A stretch of DNA of 64,000 bases from Pontibacter diazotrophicus (lineage in GTDB: Bacteria > Bacteroidota > Bacteroidia > Cytophagales > Hymenobacteraceae): positions 1 through 64,000 of the forward strand of contig NZ_QRGR01000031.1 of NCBI RefSeq assembly GCF_003367245.1. The letters are read 5' to 3'. Under the pieces are notes generated by a model. The model was given only the letters and a program-made list of their open reading frames with translations. It was not told the DNA's origin and made no database searches. Numbering within the stretch: position 1 is the first letter of the stretch; every line of letters starts with the position of its first letter. The translations under genes were made by a program, and so were the position numbers. This document shows positions 18,870 to 30,193 of this stretch, in pieces.

Positions 18870-21335
18870 ATGACAAGAGCTCTCTATTCCATAAAAAACA
18901 GCACGCGTTATACCGCTGTTGCCTTCCTGCTTCTCCTGTTGTTTCCGCTGCTGAGCCTGGCGCAGGTAAACAGAAAAGCTGCCGTACGCGGCAAGGTGCT
19001 GGATGCACAAACAGGACTGCCGCTGCCTTACGCCAATGTGAGGCTTTTTAAAAGCGTTGACAATGGATTGATATCAGGAAACATGACAGATGAAGAAGGG
19101 CAGTTTACGTTGGATGCTCCGCTTGGGGAGCACTATGCCCTGATAGATTTCATGGGATACAAAGCCTTGAAATCAACAGTGTTTACGCTTACGCCTGAGA
19201 ACCCAACTCACCATTTGGGCACATTGAAGCTATTAGTAGCGGAAGCCACCGCCTTGAAAGAGGTGGTGGTGCAGGCCGAAAAAAGCACCATGGAGTTGTC
19301 GTTGGACAAGAAGATATTTAACGTAGGGAAGGATTTGGCAAACGCAGGCGGCTCGGCTACCGAAATTTTAAGCAATATACCATCCGTTTCAGTAGATGCC
19401 GAAGGAAACGTGAAACTGCGCGGCAGCGGGAATGTACGCATCCTGATTGATGGAAAACCCTCCGGACTGGTTAGTTTTAAAGGAGGAAGCGGACTGCAGC
19501 AATTGCAGGGAAGCCTGATCGAAAAAGTAGAAATTATCACCAACCCCTCAGCCCGCTACGAAGCCGAAGGCATGTCCGGCATCATCAACATTGTGTTAAA
19601 AAAAGAGCGTAAAAGTGGGTTCAACGGTTCTTTCGAGGTAATAGCCGGTGAGCCTACCAATTACGGAGGAGCCGCCAACGTGAATTACCGGCATAAAAAA
19701 ATAAACTTCTTTTTAAATTATGGCCTGGCTTACCGCATTACCCCCAGCCTGGGCTCCCTTTACCAGGAACTGACTAGCAACAATACAACTTCAATTTTAA
19801 GGCAGGAACATGATACCCGGCTGAAGGGCTTCAATAACAACATCCGGGGCGGACTCGATTATTTTTTCACTGAAACAAGTATCCTCACCGCCTCCTATAT
19901 GTTCAGGAGGAGCGATGCCAACCGCGTCCGGAACATCCGCTACGAAGATTACCTGGCCAGCCAGGAACTCCAAAGCTATACCGCCCGACAACAGGTTGAA
20001 GACGAGGACGAGGTGAATGCGGAGTATGCCATCAGCTACAAGAAAACATTTGCCAGGGAAGGACAAGAGCTTAATGTTGATTTCAGGTTCCTGGATTACT
20101 GGGAAAACTCTGACCAGGTATACACCCAAAACACCTTTTTCCCCGACGGTACGCCCGAACCCGCTACAGCATTGTACCAGCGCTCGCTGAATGACGAGTA
20201 TGAAAAACAATACCTGACACAGGTGGATTACGTGCAGCCTATCGGCGAGGGCGGCAAACTGGAGGCAGGCTTAAGGAGCAGTTTCCGGGATATGGTAAAC
20301 GATTACCTGGTAGGAGATCAGAATGCCGCAGGGGAAATAACGCCGCTACCGGGCCTGGAGAACTACTTTATTTATAATGAGAATATCAATGCCCTGTATG
20401 GCATCCTGGGGAATAAAACAAAGAAGGTCTCTTACCAGGTGGGATTGCGTGCCGAACACACCGATGTGAAGACCACACTCCGGGAAACAAACGAAGTGAA
20501 CCCGCGGCGCTACACCAATTTATTTCCGAGCGCACATTTTACATATAACTTACCAAAGGAAAATGCACTGCAAATCAGCTATAGCCGCAGGGTACGCCGA
20601 CCGGTTTATTTCGACCTCAGCCCTTATTTTACTTTGTCCGACAGCCGGAATGTGATGGGTGGTAACCCTAACCTCAACCCGGAGTTTACGAATGCCTTTG
20701 ATTTTGGGCACATCAAGTATTTTGAAAAGGGGTCTATGTCCTCATCCTTGTTTTACCGGCATACCACGGGCAGAATAACAACCATACGACGGGTGAACAA
20801 CGAAGGAATCGCCACTTTACGGCCTGAAAACCTGGAGGCAGAAGACGCGTTTGGCCTGGAGTTGATTGGTTCGTTTACGCCTGCCACCTGGTGGAAAATG
20901 GATCACAGCTTTAACTTCTTCCGGGCGATCATCGACGGCAGTAATTTTGAGGAAAACTTCAGCACCGATACCTACAGCTGGTTTACCCGCCACACGTCCC
21001 GGTTTACGCTCCCCAAGGCTATTGACTTACAGGTGCGGGCAAATTACGAAGCGCCTCAGAAAACACCTCAAGGCACTCAGAAAGCCCTGTACTATGTTGA
21101 CCTGGGTATCAGCAAAGACATATTTAACAGAAATGGCACCATTACCCTCAATGCCCTGGACCTGTTTAACTCCCGCATCACACGGTCTGTGCAACAAGGC
21201 GAAAGTATTGAAGGAGTTTCCTTTTACACCAGCAGTAAAAACCAGGGGCGGAGAAGGCAGGTAAACCTCACGCTCAGTTACCGGCTGCACCAGGCCGCCC
21301 CCACCGGCAGTCCCAAAACCCTGTCTCCCGAATAA
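18870..21335 (+). CDS. TonB-dependent-receptor-like outer membrane beta-barrel protein
   Basis: The protein has 821 residues from the ATG at 18870; this start directly precedes a signal peptide (MTRALYSIKNSTRYTAVAFL, ending near LSLAQ) and is preferred over an in-frame codon 30 nt upstream. A carboxypeptidase-regulatory-like domain (about 35-125) is followed by a plug (about 140-245, with GSGNVRILIDGKPSGL) and a 22-strand-type barrel of the Bacteroidota outer-membrane family 3, ending in a typical beta-strand pattern (RRRQVNLTLSYRL). No SusD partner is adjacent, so it is not a classic SusCD pair. The ligand is unknown. Confidence 0.9.
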   Translation: MTRALYSIKNSTRYTAVAFLLLLLFPLLSLAQVNRKAAVRGKVLDAQTGLPLPYANVRLFKSVDNGLISGNMTDEEGQFTLDAPLGEHYALIDFMGYKALKSTVFTLTPENPTHHLGTLKLLVAEATALKEVVVQAEKSTMELSLDKKIFNVGKDLANAGGSATEILSNIPSVSVDAEGNVKLRGSGNVRILIDGKPSGLVSFKGGSGLQQLQGSLIEKVEIITNPSARYEAEGMSGIINIVLKKERKSGFNGSFEVIAGEPTNYGGAANVNYRHKKINFFLNYGLAYRITPSLGSLYQELTSNNTTSILRQEHDTRLKGFNNNIRGGLDYFFTETSILTASYMFRRSDANRVRNIRYEDYLASQELQSYTARQQVEDEDEVNAEYAISYKKTFAREGQELNVDFRFLDYWENSDQVYTQNTFFPDGTPEPATALYQRSLNDEYEKQYLTQVDYVQPIGEGGKLEAGLRSSFRDMVNDYLVGDQNAAGEITPLPGLENYFIYNENINALYGILGNKTKKVSYQVGLRAEHTDVKTTLRETNEVNPRRYTNLFPSAHFTYNLPKENALQISYSRRVRRPVYFDLSPYFTLSDSRNVMGGNPNLNPEFTNAFDFGHIKYFEKGSMSSSLFYRHTTGRITTIRRVNNEGIATLRPENLEAEDAFGLELIGSFTPATWWKMDHSFNFFRAIIDGSNFEENFSTDTYSWFTRHTSRFTLPKAIDLQVRANYEAPQKTPQGTQKALYYVDLGISKDIFNRNGTITLNALDLFNSRITRSVQQGESIEGVSFYTSSKNQGRRRQVNLTLSYRLHQAAPTGSPKTLSPE

Positions 21336-21419
21336 GGCAGCTGCGTTAATGTTCTTGACACGCCCTTCCTCTGCTAAGAATTTGCTTGGATTGTTGTAGG
21401 TCTTTTACAGCCACTGGTG

Positions 21420-22607
21420 TTAGTGCTGACCTGAAGCATGATAATTAGCGAATTGGATAAAGTTTGCCCAGTCATACTTTGTTAAATCATGAGCACCTTC
21501 CCTGTTGTGGTAACCCAGGTAAGAATTGATGATGGGGCTGTTGACTGCTGGAGGTTCGGGAGTAAGCGCTGAGTGCCTTCTGTATAGTTTATAAGCCTTC
21601 TGGGCATGCAACAGAGAAAGGTATGAGCCCTTTGGGTCGGCCCAAAGATCTTCCGTGGCACTGGTAACATAAACGGGCCTTGGCGCAATGAGGGAAAGCA
21701 GCATATGCTGATCAACCGGCAAGGCAGCTTCATTCTCATTATACTTTTTGTAATTGTCCGCGAACCAATGGGGGAACTGGTCATTGATGACTTTCACAGT
21801 CTCACCGAATCTTCTTCTGGACAAGGCCGCCCCTGTGTTTCCGGAACAGTTGGAGTACACCATGGCAAAGCGCTGATCCTGCGCACCAGCCCACAATGCG
21901 GCCTTCCCTCCACGCGAGTGCCCTACAACCGCAACTCTCCGGGCATCTATATCCTTGTCTTCCTGAAAATAATCCATCACTCTGCTGGCGGCCCATGCCC
22001 AGGCACCTATTGCTTTCGTTCCGTTGTCAGCGCCCTCTTGTTCAGGGTAAAGCTGCAACGCGCCCTCCTGGTAGGTATCTTTGTTATCAGGTGCTGCATC
22101 GCTGACATGGAAAGCGGCTACGGCATACCCACTGTCAATAACCATTTCTGCAGGCCAGAACGCACTTTTGGTAGTTCTTGAGGGATCGGTGTTGCTCTTG
22201 TCGCGGTTATTAATTAACAGGAATGCCGGCACCGGTTTCTGAGGTTTGGTAGGCACGAAAAGAACAAGATTGATATCGGCTGACTTGTTCTTTCTCCAGA
22301 CAGTAATGGTTACCTCTTTTAAATGTGCCTGTCCATCCATGGCATTTACAACATCATTGGTAAGGGTGAAGGCGATGCTGTCATACCCCTGGGGCATTTG
22401 CCCATAGACATTGTTTTCAAAAAGGCGCAGCACTTCCGGTCTTCTCTTTTTTTCCCAGGCTGCTTTATTGTCTACTACAGTTCCGTCTGCCGATGCAAGT
22501 ACTTCTGGTAAAGTATAGGCGGGCACTTTAGACTCATCGTAATTCTGCGCTTGTGCCTTGTTGAAGAGAATCAAAACCGCGAGGCACATTACTATTCCTT
22601 TTATCAT
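21420..22607 (-). CDS. CE15-like glucuronoyl (methyl)esterase, secreted
   Basis: The protein has 395 residues with a signal peptide (MIKGIVMCLAVLILFNKAQA). The alpha/beta-hydrolase nucleophile is S231 in VVGHSRGGKAAL, the G-x-S-R-x-G-K motif of carbohydrate esterase family 15; NNRDKSN forms the expected oxyanion region and H379 or so in the GYHNREGAHD segment fits the catalytic His. CE15 enzymes cleave ester links between glucuronoxylan and lignin alcohols. A second CE15-like gene lies at 39087. It converges on the receptor gene, so the two are not in one operon. The true substrate could be another uronate ester. Confidence 0.85.
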   Translation of the reverse strand: MIKGIVMCLAVLILFNKAQAQNYDESKVPAYTLPEVLASADGTVVDNKAAWEKKRRPEVLRLFENNVYGQMPQGYDSIAFTLTNDVVNAMDGQAHLKEVTITVWRKNKSADINLVLFVPTKPQKPVPAFLLINNRDKSNTDPSRTTKSAFWPAEMVIDSGYAVAAFHVSDAAPDNKDTYQEGALQLYPEQEGADNGTKAIGAWAWAASRVMDYFQEDKDIDARRVAVVGHSRGGKAALWAGAQDQRFAMVYSNCSGNTGAALSRRRFGETVKVINDQFPHWFADNYKKYNENEAALPVDQHMLLSLIAPRPVYVTSATEDLWADPKGSYLSLLHAQKAYKLYRRHSALTPEPPAVNSPIINSYLGYHNREGAHDLTKYDWANFIQFANYHASGQH

Positions 22608-22704
22608 AAGCCTTTACTTTTCTGTTGAACCTGTTAGCTGAGTTAATTGGAAACAACCAACGGGAAAGAGATAGCTGCAGCACTTGCTCCTCATCCCATT
22701 AGCA

Positions 22705-22958
22705 ACTGAAGTTACGCAAAAATTTACTTAAGCTGGAAAAGTACCCTTCGATAATAAGGGTGTTTAATTCTAGGCGATTCTCCCCTTGAGGGGAGCAAGA
22801 GGGGTGTTTACATGTGCAGAGAAATTGCTATAAAACCACTTTTCTAGTCGTCTGCCTCCGTTACGGACACCCCTATAATCCCCTCAAGGGGATAGTACCG
22901 GATAGTGAAACAGCCTTATCATTAAAAGGAGACAAAAAACTACTTGCGTAATATCAGT
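22705..22958. repeat. Fold-back MITE-like element, copy with a different core
   Basis: This 254-bp element lies in the 489-nt gap 22608-23096, which otherwise looks empty. The ends are ACTGAAGTTACGCAA and TTGCGTAATATCAGT (inverted), flanked by TAGCA and TAGTA. A second arm pair (CCTTCGATAATAAGGG / CCTTATCATTAAAAGG region) nests inside, and the core pairs CTCCCCTTGAGGGGAG... (22780-22807) with ACACCCCTATAATCCCC... (22867-22895). The whole element is therefore one long imperfect palindrome. It shares termini with the elements at 15753 and 42706 but not their core. Confidence 0.8.
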
Positions 22959-23096
22959 TAGTAAGATAACATTTTTATTTCTCCTACAGATCTTAAGGCT
23001 GTCAACTAAGCTAATTTTTGGAGTATACTTTTGAACTGCTCACAAGTAATAGAAGTAGGCGACGTTGCCACAATCACACGGAAGCTTATTCTCTGT

Positions 23097-26000
23097 TCAG
23101 GCTTCTTTTAACACTTTCTCCTTGCTCGTGGTCATTTCAACGATATCATGCAGGATCATGTAGAGGCAAGGTACAATCACTAAAATAATGGCTGTGGCGA
23201 AAATAATCCCGAAACCGAGCGAAATAGCCATTGGGATAAGCTGGTAAGCTTGTCTGGATGTTTCCAGGATGATGGGTGTCAGTCCGCCGAAGGTAGTAAG
23301 GGTAGTGAGGATGATTGGTCTGAATCTCCTGATGCCTGCTTCGTGGATGGCATCATAAGCAGAGAGTTCTCCCCTGTGTTTGTTGGCATAATCGATCATG
23401 ATCAGCGAATCGTTCACCACCACCCCTGAGAGTGCGATGATGCCCATCAGGCTCACCAGAGAAAGGTCATACCCCAGTAAGATATGGCCTATCACCGCTC
23501 CTACCACGCCAAAGGGAATAGCCAGCATAACAATAATAGGCTGGATGTAGCTGTTTAACGCCACCGCCAACAAGGCGTAAATAAGGAGCATGGCAATGAT
23601 AAAACCTGACCACAGCGCCTGCGTGGATTCCCGCATCTCTGCCTGGCTGCCCTCAAAGGTCCAGGTAATACCCGGGAAATCCGCTTTTAGCTGTGGCAGC
23701 ATTTCTTCGTTCAGCGACTTTAAAACACGGGTCTGGGCATTGGCCGGCTCTACATCCATCCCTACATTCACCACCCTGCGTCCGTCCCTCCTGTTGATAT
23801 TAGTAAACGTTTCCCCTTCAGCTACCTTCACGACGTTAAGCAAGGGTACAGCCGTGCCATCAGGTGCCCGGACGATAAACTCTTCCAAGTTATTCATGTC
23901 CTTCCGCTCTTCCCTAGGCAGCTTCACGCGGATCTCTGTTTCGTTGATGCCACGCAATTGGCGCATGGCCAAAGCTCCGAAAAACGCGTCCCGCACCTGC
24001 TGCCCTACAGCGGAGGGTGTTAGGCCCAGGCTTCTGCCTTCCGGTAACAACTCAAAACCCATCTGCACTTTTCCCATGTTAAAATTGTCACTCACATCCC
24101 GGGTCTCTTCAAAAGACTTTACCCGTTCCACAAATGCCTGACTCGCCCGCTCCAGCACTTTAATATCGGTATGGCTCAGGTCCACACTAATGTCCTGCCG
24201 GGCACCTCCGGGTCCCCTTTCCGCCTCAAAAGTAATCTGATCCACCCCCTCAATGTCACCTATTTCATCACGCCACAAGGCAATGAGCTCTTTGGCGCTC
24301 ATGTCCCTTTCATCAGGCGGTTTCATCACTACCTCCACATCAATGAAATCCTTTCCGCGTACATTGGTTTTGATACCTTCGGCTACTTCATACAGATTGT
24401 GCTCCTCGAACATGCGCTGCGTGGAGTTAGTGATTTCCGTGGCTACTTTAGCGGCCTGCTCGGTGGTGGTGCCCACAGGCAATCTTACTGCGGCCTCTAT
24501 TTCATCGGCAGCTACTTCGGGCATCAGGACCATGCCCATGTGATCGCTGTATCCAAAGCCCCCTACTAAAAGCAACAAGGCCATTGCCGTACTCAGGGTG
24601 ATGTACCGGTTACGCAGGCAAAGATCCAGGAAAGGGCGGTAGAAGCGGTGGACAAAGCGATTGAAAGCCTCCGCAATGGACTTTTGCCAGCCCTCCAGCT
24701 TCCGCACTGCCTTAGACGAGTTCTTCTTTGGCTTGTGCGCCACATGAGAGGGAAGTATGAACAGCGCCTCAAAAAGCGAAACTACCAGCACCACAATAAC
24801 AACCATCGGTAAGGGCCACCAGTATTTACCGGTCTCCCCGGGAATAAACAGGAGTGGCACAAAAGCGATAATAGTAGTCAGAATACTGAAAACAACGGGT
24901 TTAGAAACGTCTTTGGCACCCAGTATGGCCGCATCCATAAAGCTGTAACCCTTCTGGCGATACTCATAAATGTTCTCACCCACCACAATGGCGTCATCCA
25001 CCACTATACCCATCACAATCAGGAACCCAAACATGGAAATCATGTTAATGCTGATGTCCACCAGCGGTAGAAACACCATCGCCCCAACAAAAGAAATAAT
25101 CATTCCCATCATCACCCAGAATGCCAGCCGGTATTCCAGAAAAAGCCCGAGGATCACCATTACGATCACGATGGCAAGTAAACCGTTCTCTGTTAAAAGC
25201 GACAAACGCTCCCTGAAATCTTCTGCCCTGTTACTATCAATCCTAACGCTTACACCGGGTGGAAGGGATTTCTCGTAGTCTGCCAGAATTTCCTTTACAA
25301 TATCTTCAATTTCCAGCGGGGATTGTTGGCCTATCCGGAAGACTTCCAGATCCACGGTGTTCTGCTGGTTAAACTGCCCGTGAAATCCTGTTTCCTCGAA
25401 TCCATCGGTAATGGTGGCTATATCGCCCAGTTTCACGGTGGCGCCCGATTCCGAGGAAATGATGTCGATGTTGCTATACTCTTCTGCCCAGAGCTTGCGC
25501 TCCTCCATTCTCAGCAATATCTCTCCGGCCTGCGTTTCTATAGAGCCGGCGGGCACATCCTGGCTCGACTGACGGATAATGTTGGCTATCTGGCCCAGCG
25601 TCAGATTATATTCCCGCAGGCGGTGCTCGGGGATTTCCACATGGGTGATAAAGTCGGGAACGTTTCCGATCTCTACCTGCGTAATTTCATCGTTGGCCAG
25701 AAGCTGGTTGCGTAATCTTTCTGCTAGTATGCGAAGTGTCCATACCTCTACGTCCCCGAACAAGCCTATTTGCATCACATCCTGCTGCCGATCCTGCAAG
25801 ACAACCTGCGGCTGTTCTATATCATCCGGAAAAGTCTGTATCCGGCTTACAGCCTGGTCAATATCCTGAAATGCTTTCATCCTGTCGGTACCCGGCACCA
25901 GCTCTACCGTCACATTTCCGGAGCCTTCGTTGGCGACGGAGGTGACCTCCTTTATCCCCTGCACACCTTTGATGGCTTCTTCAACAGGAAGCACAATCCC

Positions 26001-26219
26001 CTGCTCTGTTTCAGTTGGTGCAGCCCCGGGATATACCACGCTTATCTGCACATAATCCAGCTGGAATTGTGGGAATACCTCTTTCTGGATGTTGTACATG
26101 GTCCAGAATCCGCCCCCTATCAGTATAAACATTAGGAGAGTCGTAATAATGGGGTTGCGTGCCATGAATGCGATGGCACCTTTGTGCGTTTCTTCAGCCG
26201 GTTCTTTTGATTCCTCCAT
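23097..26219 (-). CDS. RND efflux transporter permease subunit (HAE1 family)
   Basis: The protein has 1040 residues and the RND layout: helix 1 (about 19-38), a large periplasmic loop, helices 2-6, a second large loop, and helices 8-12. The proton-relay DD pair of helix 4 is present in [18 protein letters not shown], with the helix 11-equivalent motif in [18 protein letters not shown]. It is the inner-membrane pump of a tripartite system; the adaptor gene ends 5 nt upstream. The broad HAE1-type sequence points to hydrophobic or amphiphilic compounds rather than metals, but the substrate is unknown. No regulator gene is adjacent. Confidence 0.95.
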   Translation of the reverse strand: MEESKEPAEETHKGAIAFMARNPIITTLLMFILIGGGFWTMYNIQKEVFPQFQLDYVQISVVYPGAAPTETEQGIVLPVEEAIKGVQGIKEVTSVANEGSGNVTVELVPGTDRMKAFQDIDQAVSRIQTFPDDIEQPQVVLQDRQQDVMQIGLFGDVEVWTLRILAERLRNQLLANDEITQVEIGNVPDFITHVEIPEHRLREYNLTLGQIANIIRQSSQDVPAGSIETQAGEILLRMEERKLWAEEYSNIDIISSESGATVKLGDIATITDGFEETGFHGQFNQQNTVDLEVFRIGQQSPLEIEDIVKEILADYEKSLPPGVSVRIDSNRAEDFRERLSLLTENGLLAIVIVMVILGLFLEYRLAFWVMMGMIISFVGAMVFLPLVDISINMISMFGFLIVMGIVVDDAIVVGENIYEYRQKGYSFMDAAILGAKDVSKPVVFSILTTIIAFVPLLFIPGETGKYWWPLPMVVIVVLVVSLFEALFILPSHVAHKPKKNSSKAVRKLEGWQKSIAEAFNRFVHRFYRPFLDLCLRNRYITLSTAMALLLLVGGFGYSDHMGMVLMPEVAADEIEAAVRLPVGTTTEQAAKVATEITNSTQRMFEEHNLYEVAEGIKTNVRGKDFIDVEVVMKPPDERDMSAKELIALWRDEIGDIEGVDQITFEAERGPGGARQDISVDLSHTDIKVLERASQAFVERVKSFEETRDVSDNFNMGKVQMGFELLPEGRSLGLTPSAVGQQVRDAFFGALAMRQLRGINETEIRVKLPREERKDMNNLEEFIVRAPDGTAVPLLNVVKVAEGETFTNINRRDGRRVVNVGMDVEPANAQTRVLKSLNEEMLPQLKADFPGITWTFEGSQAEMRESTQALWSGFIIAMLLIYALLAVALNSYIQPIIVMLAIPFGVVGAVIGHILLGYDLSLVSLMGIIALSGVVVNDSLIMIDYANKHRGELSAYDAIHEAGIRRFRPIILTTLTTFGGLTPIILETSRQAYQLIPMAISLGFGIIFATAIILVIVPCLYMILHDIVEMTTSKEKVLKEA

Positions 26220-26224
26220 AAGCT

Positions 26225-27430
26225 TTATTCCTGAACCTCTTCATTTTCCGTCGTGTCCTGCGGAGACTCCTCTCCCTCTGTACGTAAACCAGAGCCCTCC
26301 ACTACTGTGGACAGGTCTGTCGTTACAACTTTATCATCATCGGAAAGGCCTTTCCTGATATAGGCATAATCGGCATCCTCAAACAGGATGTCCACCTCCC
26401 GGATACGCAGCTTTCCCTCGTCCATGACCCAAACGGTTTCGCCCTGCCGGAGGTAGTCGCGGTTAAGCCGGATGACATCCGGTATCTCCCTGGCCTGAAT
26501 ATGGGCTTCCACGAAGGTGCCAATCATGAGCGGTGGTATCGTATCCCGTTCTGTTTTACGTACCAGCGGATCCGGAACCGACACCAGCACCCTCGCCATT
26601 CGCGTCTGCACATCAAGCGCTCCCACTAACCGGAACAACCTGCCCTCCCTATACTGGCCCTCCGGCCAGCTGCTGGCATTTATGATCTTCACATCCGAGC
26701 CGGAATTGGCCTCTGCTTCCGCAAAAGTGAGCCAGTTTACTTTGGCAACGGGAACATTGGCGGCTACCCAGTACTCGTCCATTCCCACTAATTGCCCCAG
26801 CTCTGTTCCCGGTGCCAGCTGAGAGCCTACATTGGCATTTCTACTGATGATGTGGGCATCAAACGGAGCCCTGATGGTTGTGCGCTGCAGGTTAAGCCGG
26901 GCTTGCTGTACGGCAGCCTCTGCCGCAGCAACAGTAGCCCTGGCAGATTCCAGTTGGGGCCTGCGGAGCACGAGGTCCTGGTTTTCACCGGAGAGTTCTT
27001 CTCCAATCAGCTCATAATCCTTCCGGGCAACATCCTGCCGCCCCATCTCAACACTTAAATCTGCTTTGGCCAATTGCAGATCACTCATTCTCAGTTGCAG
27101 GGTGTTTCTATAATCAGCAGGGTTTATCTGGAGCAGTACTTCGCCTTTTTTCACAAAAGAACCCGGGATAAAGTTTTCTGAAATGCTTACCACCTCCCCT
27201 CCTACCTGTGTACTTAATGTAATGTCTTTTGCCGCCTGCACGGTTCCTGTCGCAACCACTGTAGGGGTATAGTTGCCTCTGTTCACCTGCACCACGTCCA
27301 CCAGCATGGCAGTCCTTTTAGCTGCTCCTTCACGCTGCGCTTCCGGTGCTGTCATAAATACAAGCAAGGTAATGGCAACACTTACCAGAAGTATAGCTCC
27401 ACTGATGATGAACGTTTTCTTTTTTGTCAT
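26225..27430 (-). CDS. RND efflux periplasmic adaptor (membrane fusion protein)
   Basis: The protein has 401 residues. An N-terminal anchor helix (about 6-27) is followed by a lipoyl-like half ([20 protein letters not shown]), an alpha-hairpin (about 110-180), the second lipoyl half ([20 protein letters not shown]) and beta-barrel domains. This is the HlyD/AcrA adaptor order. It links the RND pump to the TolC-like channel. The gene lies between the outer-membrane factor (39 nt) and the pump (5 nt), so the three form an operon. Confidence 0.95.
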   Translation of the reverse strand: MTKKKTFIISGAILLVSVAITLLVFMTAPEAQREGAAKRTAMLVDVVQVNRGNYTPTVVATGTVQAAKDITLSTQVGGEVVSISENFIPGSFVKKGEVLLQINPADYRNTLQLRMSDLQLAKADLSVEMGRQDVARKDYELIGEELSGENQDLVLRRPQLESARATVAAAEAAVQQARLNLQRTTIRAPFDAHIISRNANVGSQLAPGTELGQLVGMDEYWVAANVPVAKVNWLTFAEAEANSGSDVKIINASSWPEGQYREGRLFRLVGALDVQTRMARVLVSVPDPLVRKTERDTIPPLMIGTFVEAHIQAREIPDVIRLNRDYLRQGETVWVMDEGKLRIREVDILFEDADYAYIRKGLSDDDKVVTTDLSTVVEGSGLRTEGEESPQDTTENEEVQE

Positions 27431-27469
27431 CTACATAAATAAATTAGACTTAAGCCTGTGCTAGTGATT

Positions 27470-28900
27470 TTACGGTTCTTCCTCCAGCATAGGCTCTCTT
27501 TCTGTTTCAAAGCCACCTGCCAGCGCCCGGTACAAGGCTATCCTTATTTCCAGCAGCTCCAGTTCTGCATTGATGAGATCCCTTTGAAGCTGTTGTTGCT
27601 GATTCAGGGTCACCAGCACATCGAGGTAGGCGAGTGACCCGTTGAGGTATTCCACCCTTAGCTGGCCAAAAGTTTTCTCTGCCAGCTCCACCTGGTTCTG
27701 AATCACTTCTACCCTTTCGAGCTGCTTTGTTTCCTGAATCAGAGCATTTTCAATTTCCTGGAAAGCGAGGAGCACCGTCTGCCCGTAATCGTATCGCAAT
27801 TGCTGCCGGATAGCCTCTGCCTGGTTTACCTGTGCCCTTAACCTGCCTCCGTAAAAAACGGGTGCCAGCAAGCTGCTGCCAAGCGAAATAGCTTGTGACT
27901 CGAACAATCCTATCAGCGTATTTGATCGGAGGGCTGCATTGAGCGAGAGGTTTAGCCGCGGATATCTGTTGCTGATGGCGGCAGCCACTTCCCTATCGGC
28001 TGCCTGTAGCCTGTAAAACGAGCTTAGTACATCAGGCCTTCGGTTGACAAGCTGTAACGGCACACCGGTCAGGGGTAATGGCGGTAAATCGGGTAGTTGG
28101 GCAGGGGCCTCCAGCAGCTCACCGGGCGGCTGACCGAGCAGGATGGAGAGCTGGTTTTCAAGCATTTCCTTTTGCAACTCCAGCGCTATCTGTTGCTGTA
28201 CAGTGCTTTCTATGAGCTGCTGCTGCCGCAGAATATCGACACCCCTTACCTGCCCGCTGGCAAACCTGTTCCGAATAAGCGCCAGCACCTGTTCATTGGT
28301 TTCTATCTGTTCGCCCAGCAGTTGAAGCTGAATATTGGTGGCTTTTAGCCTGAACCATGCCAAAGCAACTTCACCTGTCAGCGTGACTGCCGCTGTTTTG
28401 TAATCATAAAAACTGGCTTTGAACCTATACTCTTCAGCATGTATGCTATACCTAATCCGGCCCCAAAGATCTGCTTCGTAATTTGCCCGCAGGGAAAGCT
28501 GTGTATTCTCCCCCCCTACAAAATCAGGTTCAGGCCGGCTTATCCCGCTTTGTAGCTGTAGAAACACGTCAGGCACCCTGGCTGATGACGCTATATTCAC
28601 CAGTGCCCGGGCCTCCTGAAACTGGTACCAGAAAGCATTCAATGGTAAAGTGGAAGCTAATGCGGAGTCTACCAATAGATTGAGTTCCGGATCTTCAAAG
28701 GCCTGCCACCATTGGTCCGGCGCCTCCGTTTCGCCAGGCAGGGAAAAAGTCTGTAAAGTTTCATAGGGCAGGTTGACTTCGGCAACCTTGCGGGAACACC
28801 CCATTAGCCAGCAGATAGTAAAGCAGCAAAGAAGCGACATACCAGGTATAGAACATACCGGTGCTTTGGTGGAGGTGCTTATAAAAATGCCTTTTTTCAA
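27470..28900 (-). CDS. RND efflux outer membrane factor, TolC/OprM-like lipoprotein
   Basis: The protein has 476 residues and is the first gene of the efflux operon. The N-terminus has a lipobox-like LMGC, so it is probably lipid-anchored like OprM; an internal Met (MSLLCCF...) nearer to the lipobox could be the real start. Two outer-membrane-efflux repeats follow, with helical segments rich in Gln and Ala (AREALVNIASSARVP and AEKTFGQLRVEYLNGSLAYL). It forms the outer-membrane exit duct for the pump encoded downstream. Confidence 0.92.
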   Translation of the reverse strand: MKKGIFISTSTKAPVCSIPGMSLLCCFTICWLMGCSRKVAEVNLPYETLQTFSLPGETEAPDQWWQAFEDPELNLLVDSALASTLPLNAFWYQFQEARALVNIASSARVPDVFLQLQSGISRPEPDFVGGENTQLSLRANYEADLWGRIRYSIHAEEYRFKASFYDYKTAAVTLTGEVALAWFRLKATNIQLQLLGEQIETNEQVLALIRNRFASGQVRGVDILRQQQLIESTVQQQIALELQKEMLENQLSILLGQPPGELLEAPAQLPDLPPLPLTGVPLQLVNRRPDVLSSFYRLQAADREVAAAISNRYPRLNLSLNAALRSNTLIGLFESQAISLGSSLLAPVFYGGRLRAQVNQAEAIRQQLRYDYGQTVLLAFQEIENALIQETKQLERVEVIQNQVELAEKTFGQLRVEYLNGSLAYLDVLVTLNQQQQLQRDLINAELELLEIRIALYRALAGGFETEREPMLEEEP

Positions 28901-29331
28901 TATTTTTTACATTTCATTAAAAAATATGAATTGGTCTTGTTGATTGATTTTAAATGTGTTGGCCTAGACTATATAACCAATAGTAGCTATATAAGGTTAT
29001 ACTTGACCTAAGATGATTTTCCTCCTTTCTAGTTTAGGGAAGTACTGAAGATTTAAAACGGTAAGGAATTTAGTGGACTGGAGCAGTGCTCACCTAAATC
29101 AATTGCTACAGAACAGGCAATAAAGTCTGCATGAGTGACTACACATTAGTGGGAGAGCTCAGGAAGCTGTTCAGTTTGTAGGAGTTAGGGCTATGACTGA
29201 ACGAATTACTTTGCAGAAGCGGGAGTGCGGCAGAAGGCAGTGTTGCTGAAATGATGGCCTGAGGGGGCCTTTACCTTGGCCTCCCCAGGCAGTAGAACTG
29301 TTTATGATTTTGCAAAGGTGCTGTGTTTTTG
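28901..29331. other. Intergenic region upstream of the efflux operon
   Basis: No convincing gene is seen. On the minus strand, a GC-rich imperfect hairpin at about 29262-29286 (GGGGAGGCC/GGCCCCC) sits just after the stop codon of the lipoprotein gene at 29332 and may end its transcript. The AT-rich part near 28900-29000 probably holds the efflux promoter. Confidence 0.4.
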
Positions 29332-29784
29332 CTACCGCTTAGACAAGCCAATGGTGACAATAACATGATCTGCCTCTTTTATAGTTGAGCCGGCACCATA
29401 CTGCGCTTTCTCTAAACGAACCTGCCACGACATAGCGGAACCTGTAATGGAAGTAATCTCAAAATCATGTAAGCGGCCGTTATGATAAAACTGGAGGTAA
29501 TCATTTCCATTCTTTTGAAAAGAAGTGTAAGTACATGTAGTCCTGGTTCCAGTGTTATAGGTTGTGGTTACCTCAGGCGCATTAAAATGAAAAGTGGTCA
29601 CCTTTTCATCTGTCTCTGCATGCATCAGTTGCCCCGAAGCATTATAATATTTGAGTTCCTGGGTAACCGTGCTCCAGGAGCCTTCCAGTTGAACCTGGTT
29701 TACATCAGGAGTGGGCGCATCTTCTTCTTTGCAGGAGGCCAGGAGAAGGAAGAGCAGGACGGGCAGAAGGAATAGCTTTTTCAT
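29332..29784 (-). CDS. Small lipoprotein, lipocalin-like
   Basis: The protein has 150 residues from MKKLFLLPVLLFLLLASC; a Met two codons earlier is possible. A lipobox (LLASC) follows a short hydrophobic signal. The rest alternates in beta-strand fashion (LEGSWSTVTQELKYY, TTTYNTGTRTTCTYT), resembling lipocalin-like proteins that Bacteroidota encode in number. I do not recognise a specific function. It appears monocistronic. Confidence 0.7.
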   Translation of the reverse strand: MKKLFLLPVLLFLLLASCKEEDAPTPDVNQVQLEGSWSTVTQELKYYNASGQLMHAETDEKVTTFHFNAPEVTTTYNTGTRTTCTYTSFQKNGNDYLQFYHNGRLHDFEITSITGSAMSWQVRLEKAQYGAGSTIKEADHVIVTIGLSKR

Positions 29785-30193
29785 GAACATCCTATACGCA
29801 ATATATATTATAAAGTATATATAAATTTATCTTTTTTATCTGCTACACCTATTTTCGTATTAGTTTAGTTATAACCACAACAATAAAAGCATTTAAATAA
29901 GGATGGCGCATCTCCTTTTATTCCATTTTTATTTAAACATCTTTTTAGCCTTGATATCCCATACAGAGACTATGTGCAGCAAAACAGAGCCTTTAACAAT
30001 GGAAAGCGTATGCATAAAAAGACATATCTTATGTTCAACACCGGTTGCTGTAAAATACGAACTCGCTCCCAAAGCAAACCTATAGTGCAGTAAAGCTGGA
30101 GGTGATGTCAGTGGAAGAGTCCGGGTGGCATTGTGATTATGCCTAGCTGACTAAGAGTAGGAAGAAAAAGAAAGCCCATCAAAATCTCATGTT
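29785..30193. other. Intergenic region
   Basis: This 409-nt AT-rich gap lies between divergent genes. A 60-codon open frame at 29903-30085 has no family resemblance or ribosome binding site and is not accepted as a gene. Nothing else was recognised. Confidence 0.4.

Noticed and set aside
29903-30085. 60-codon plus-strand frame
   Set aside because: No ribosome binding site, no family, and AT-rich intergenic composition.
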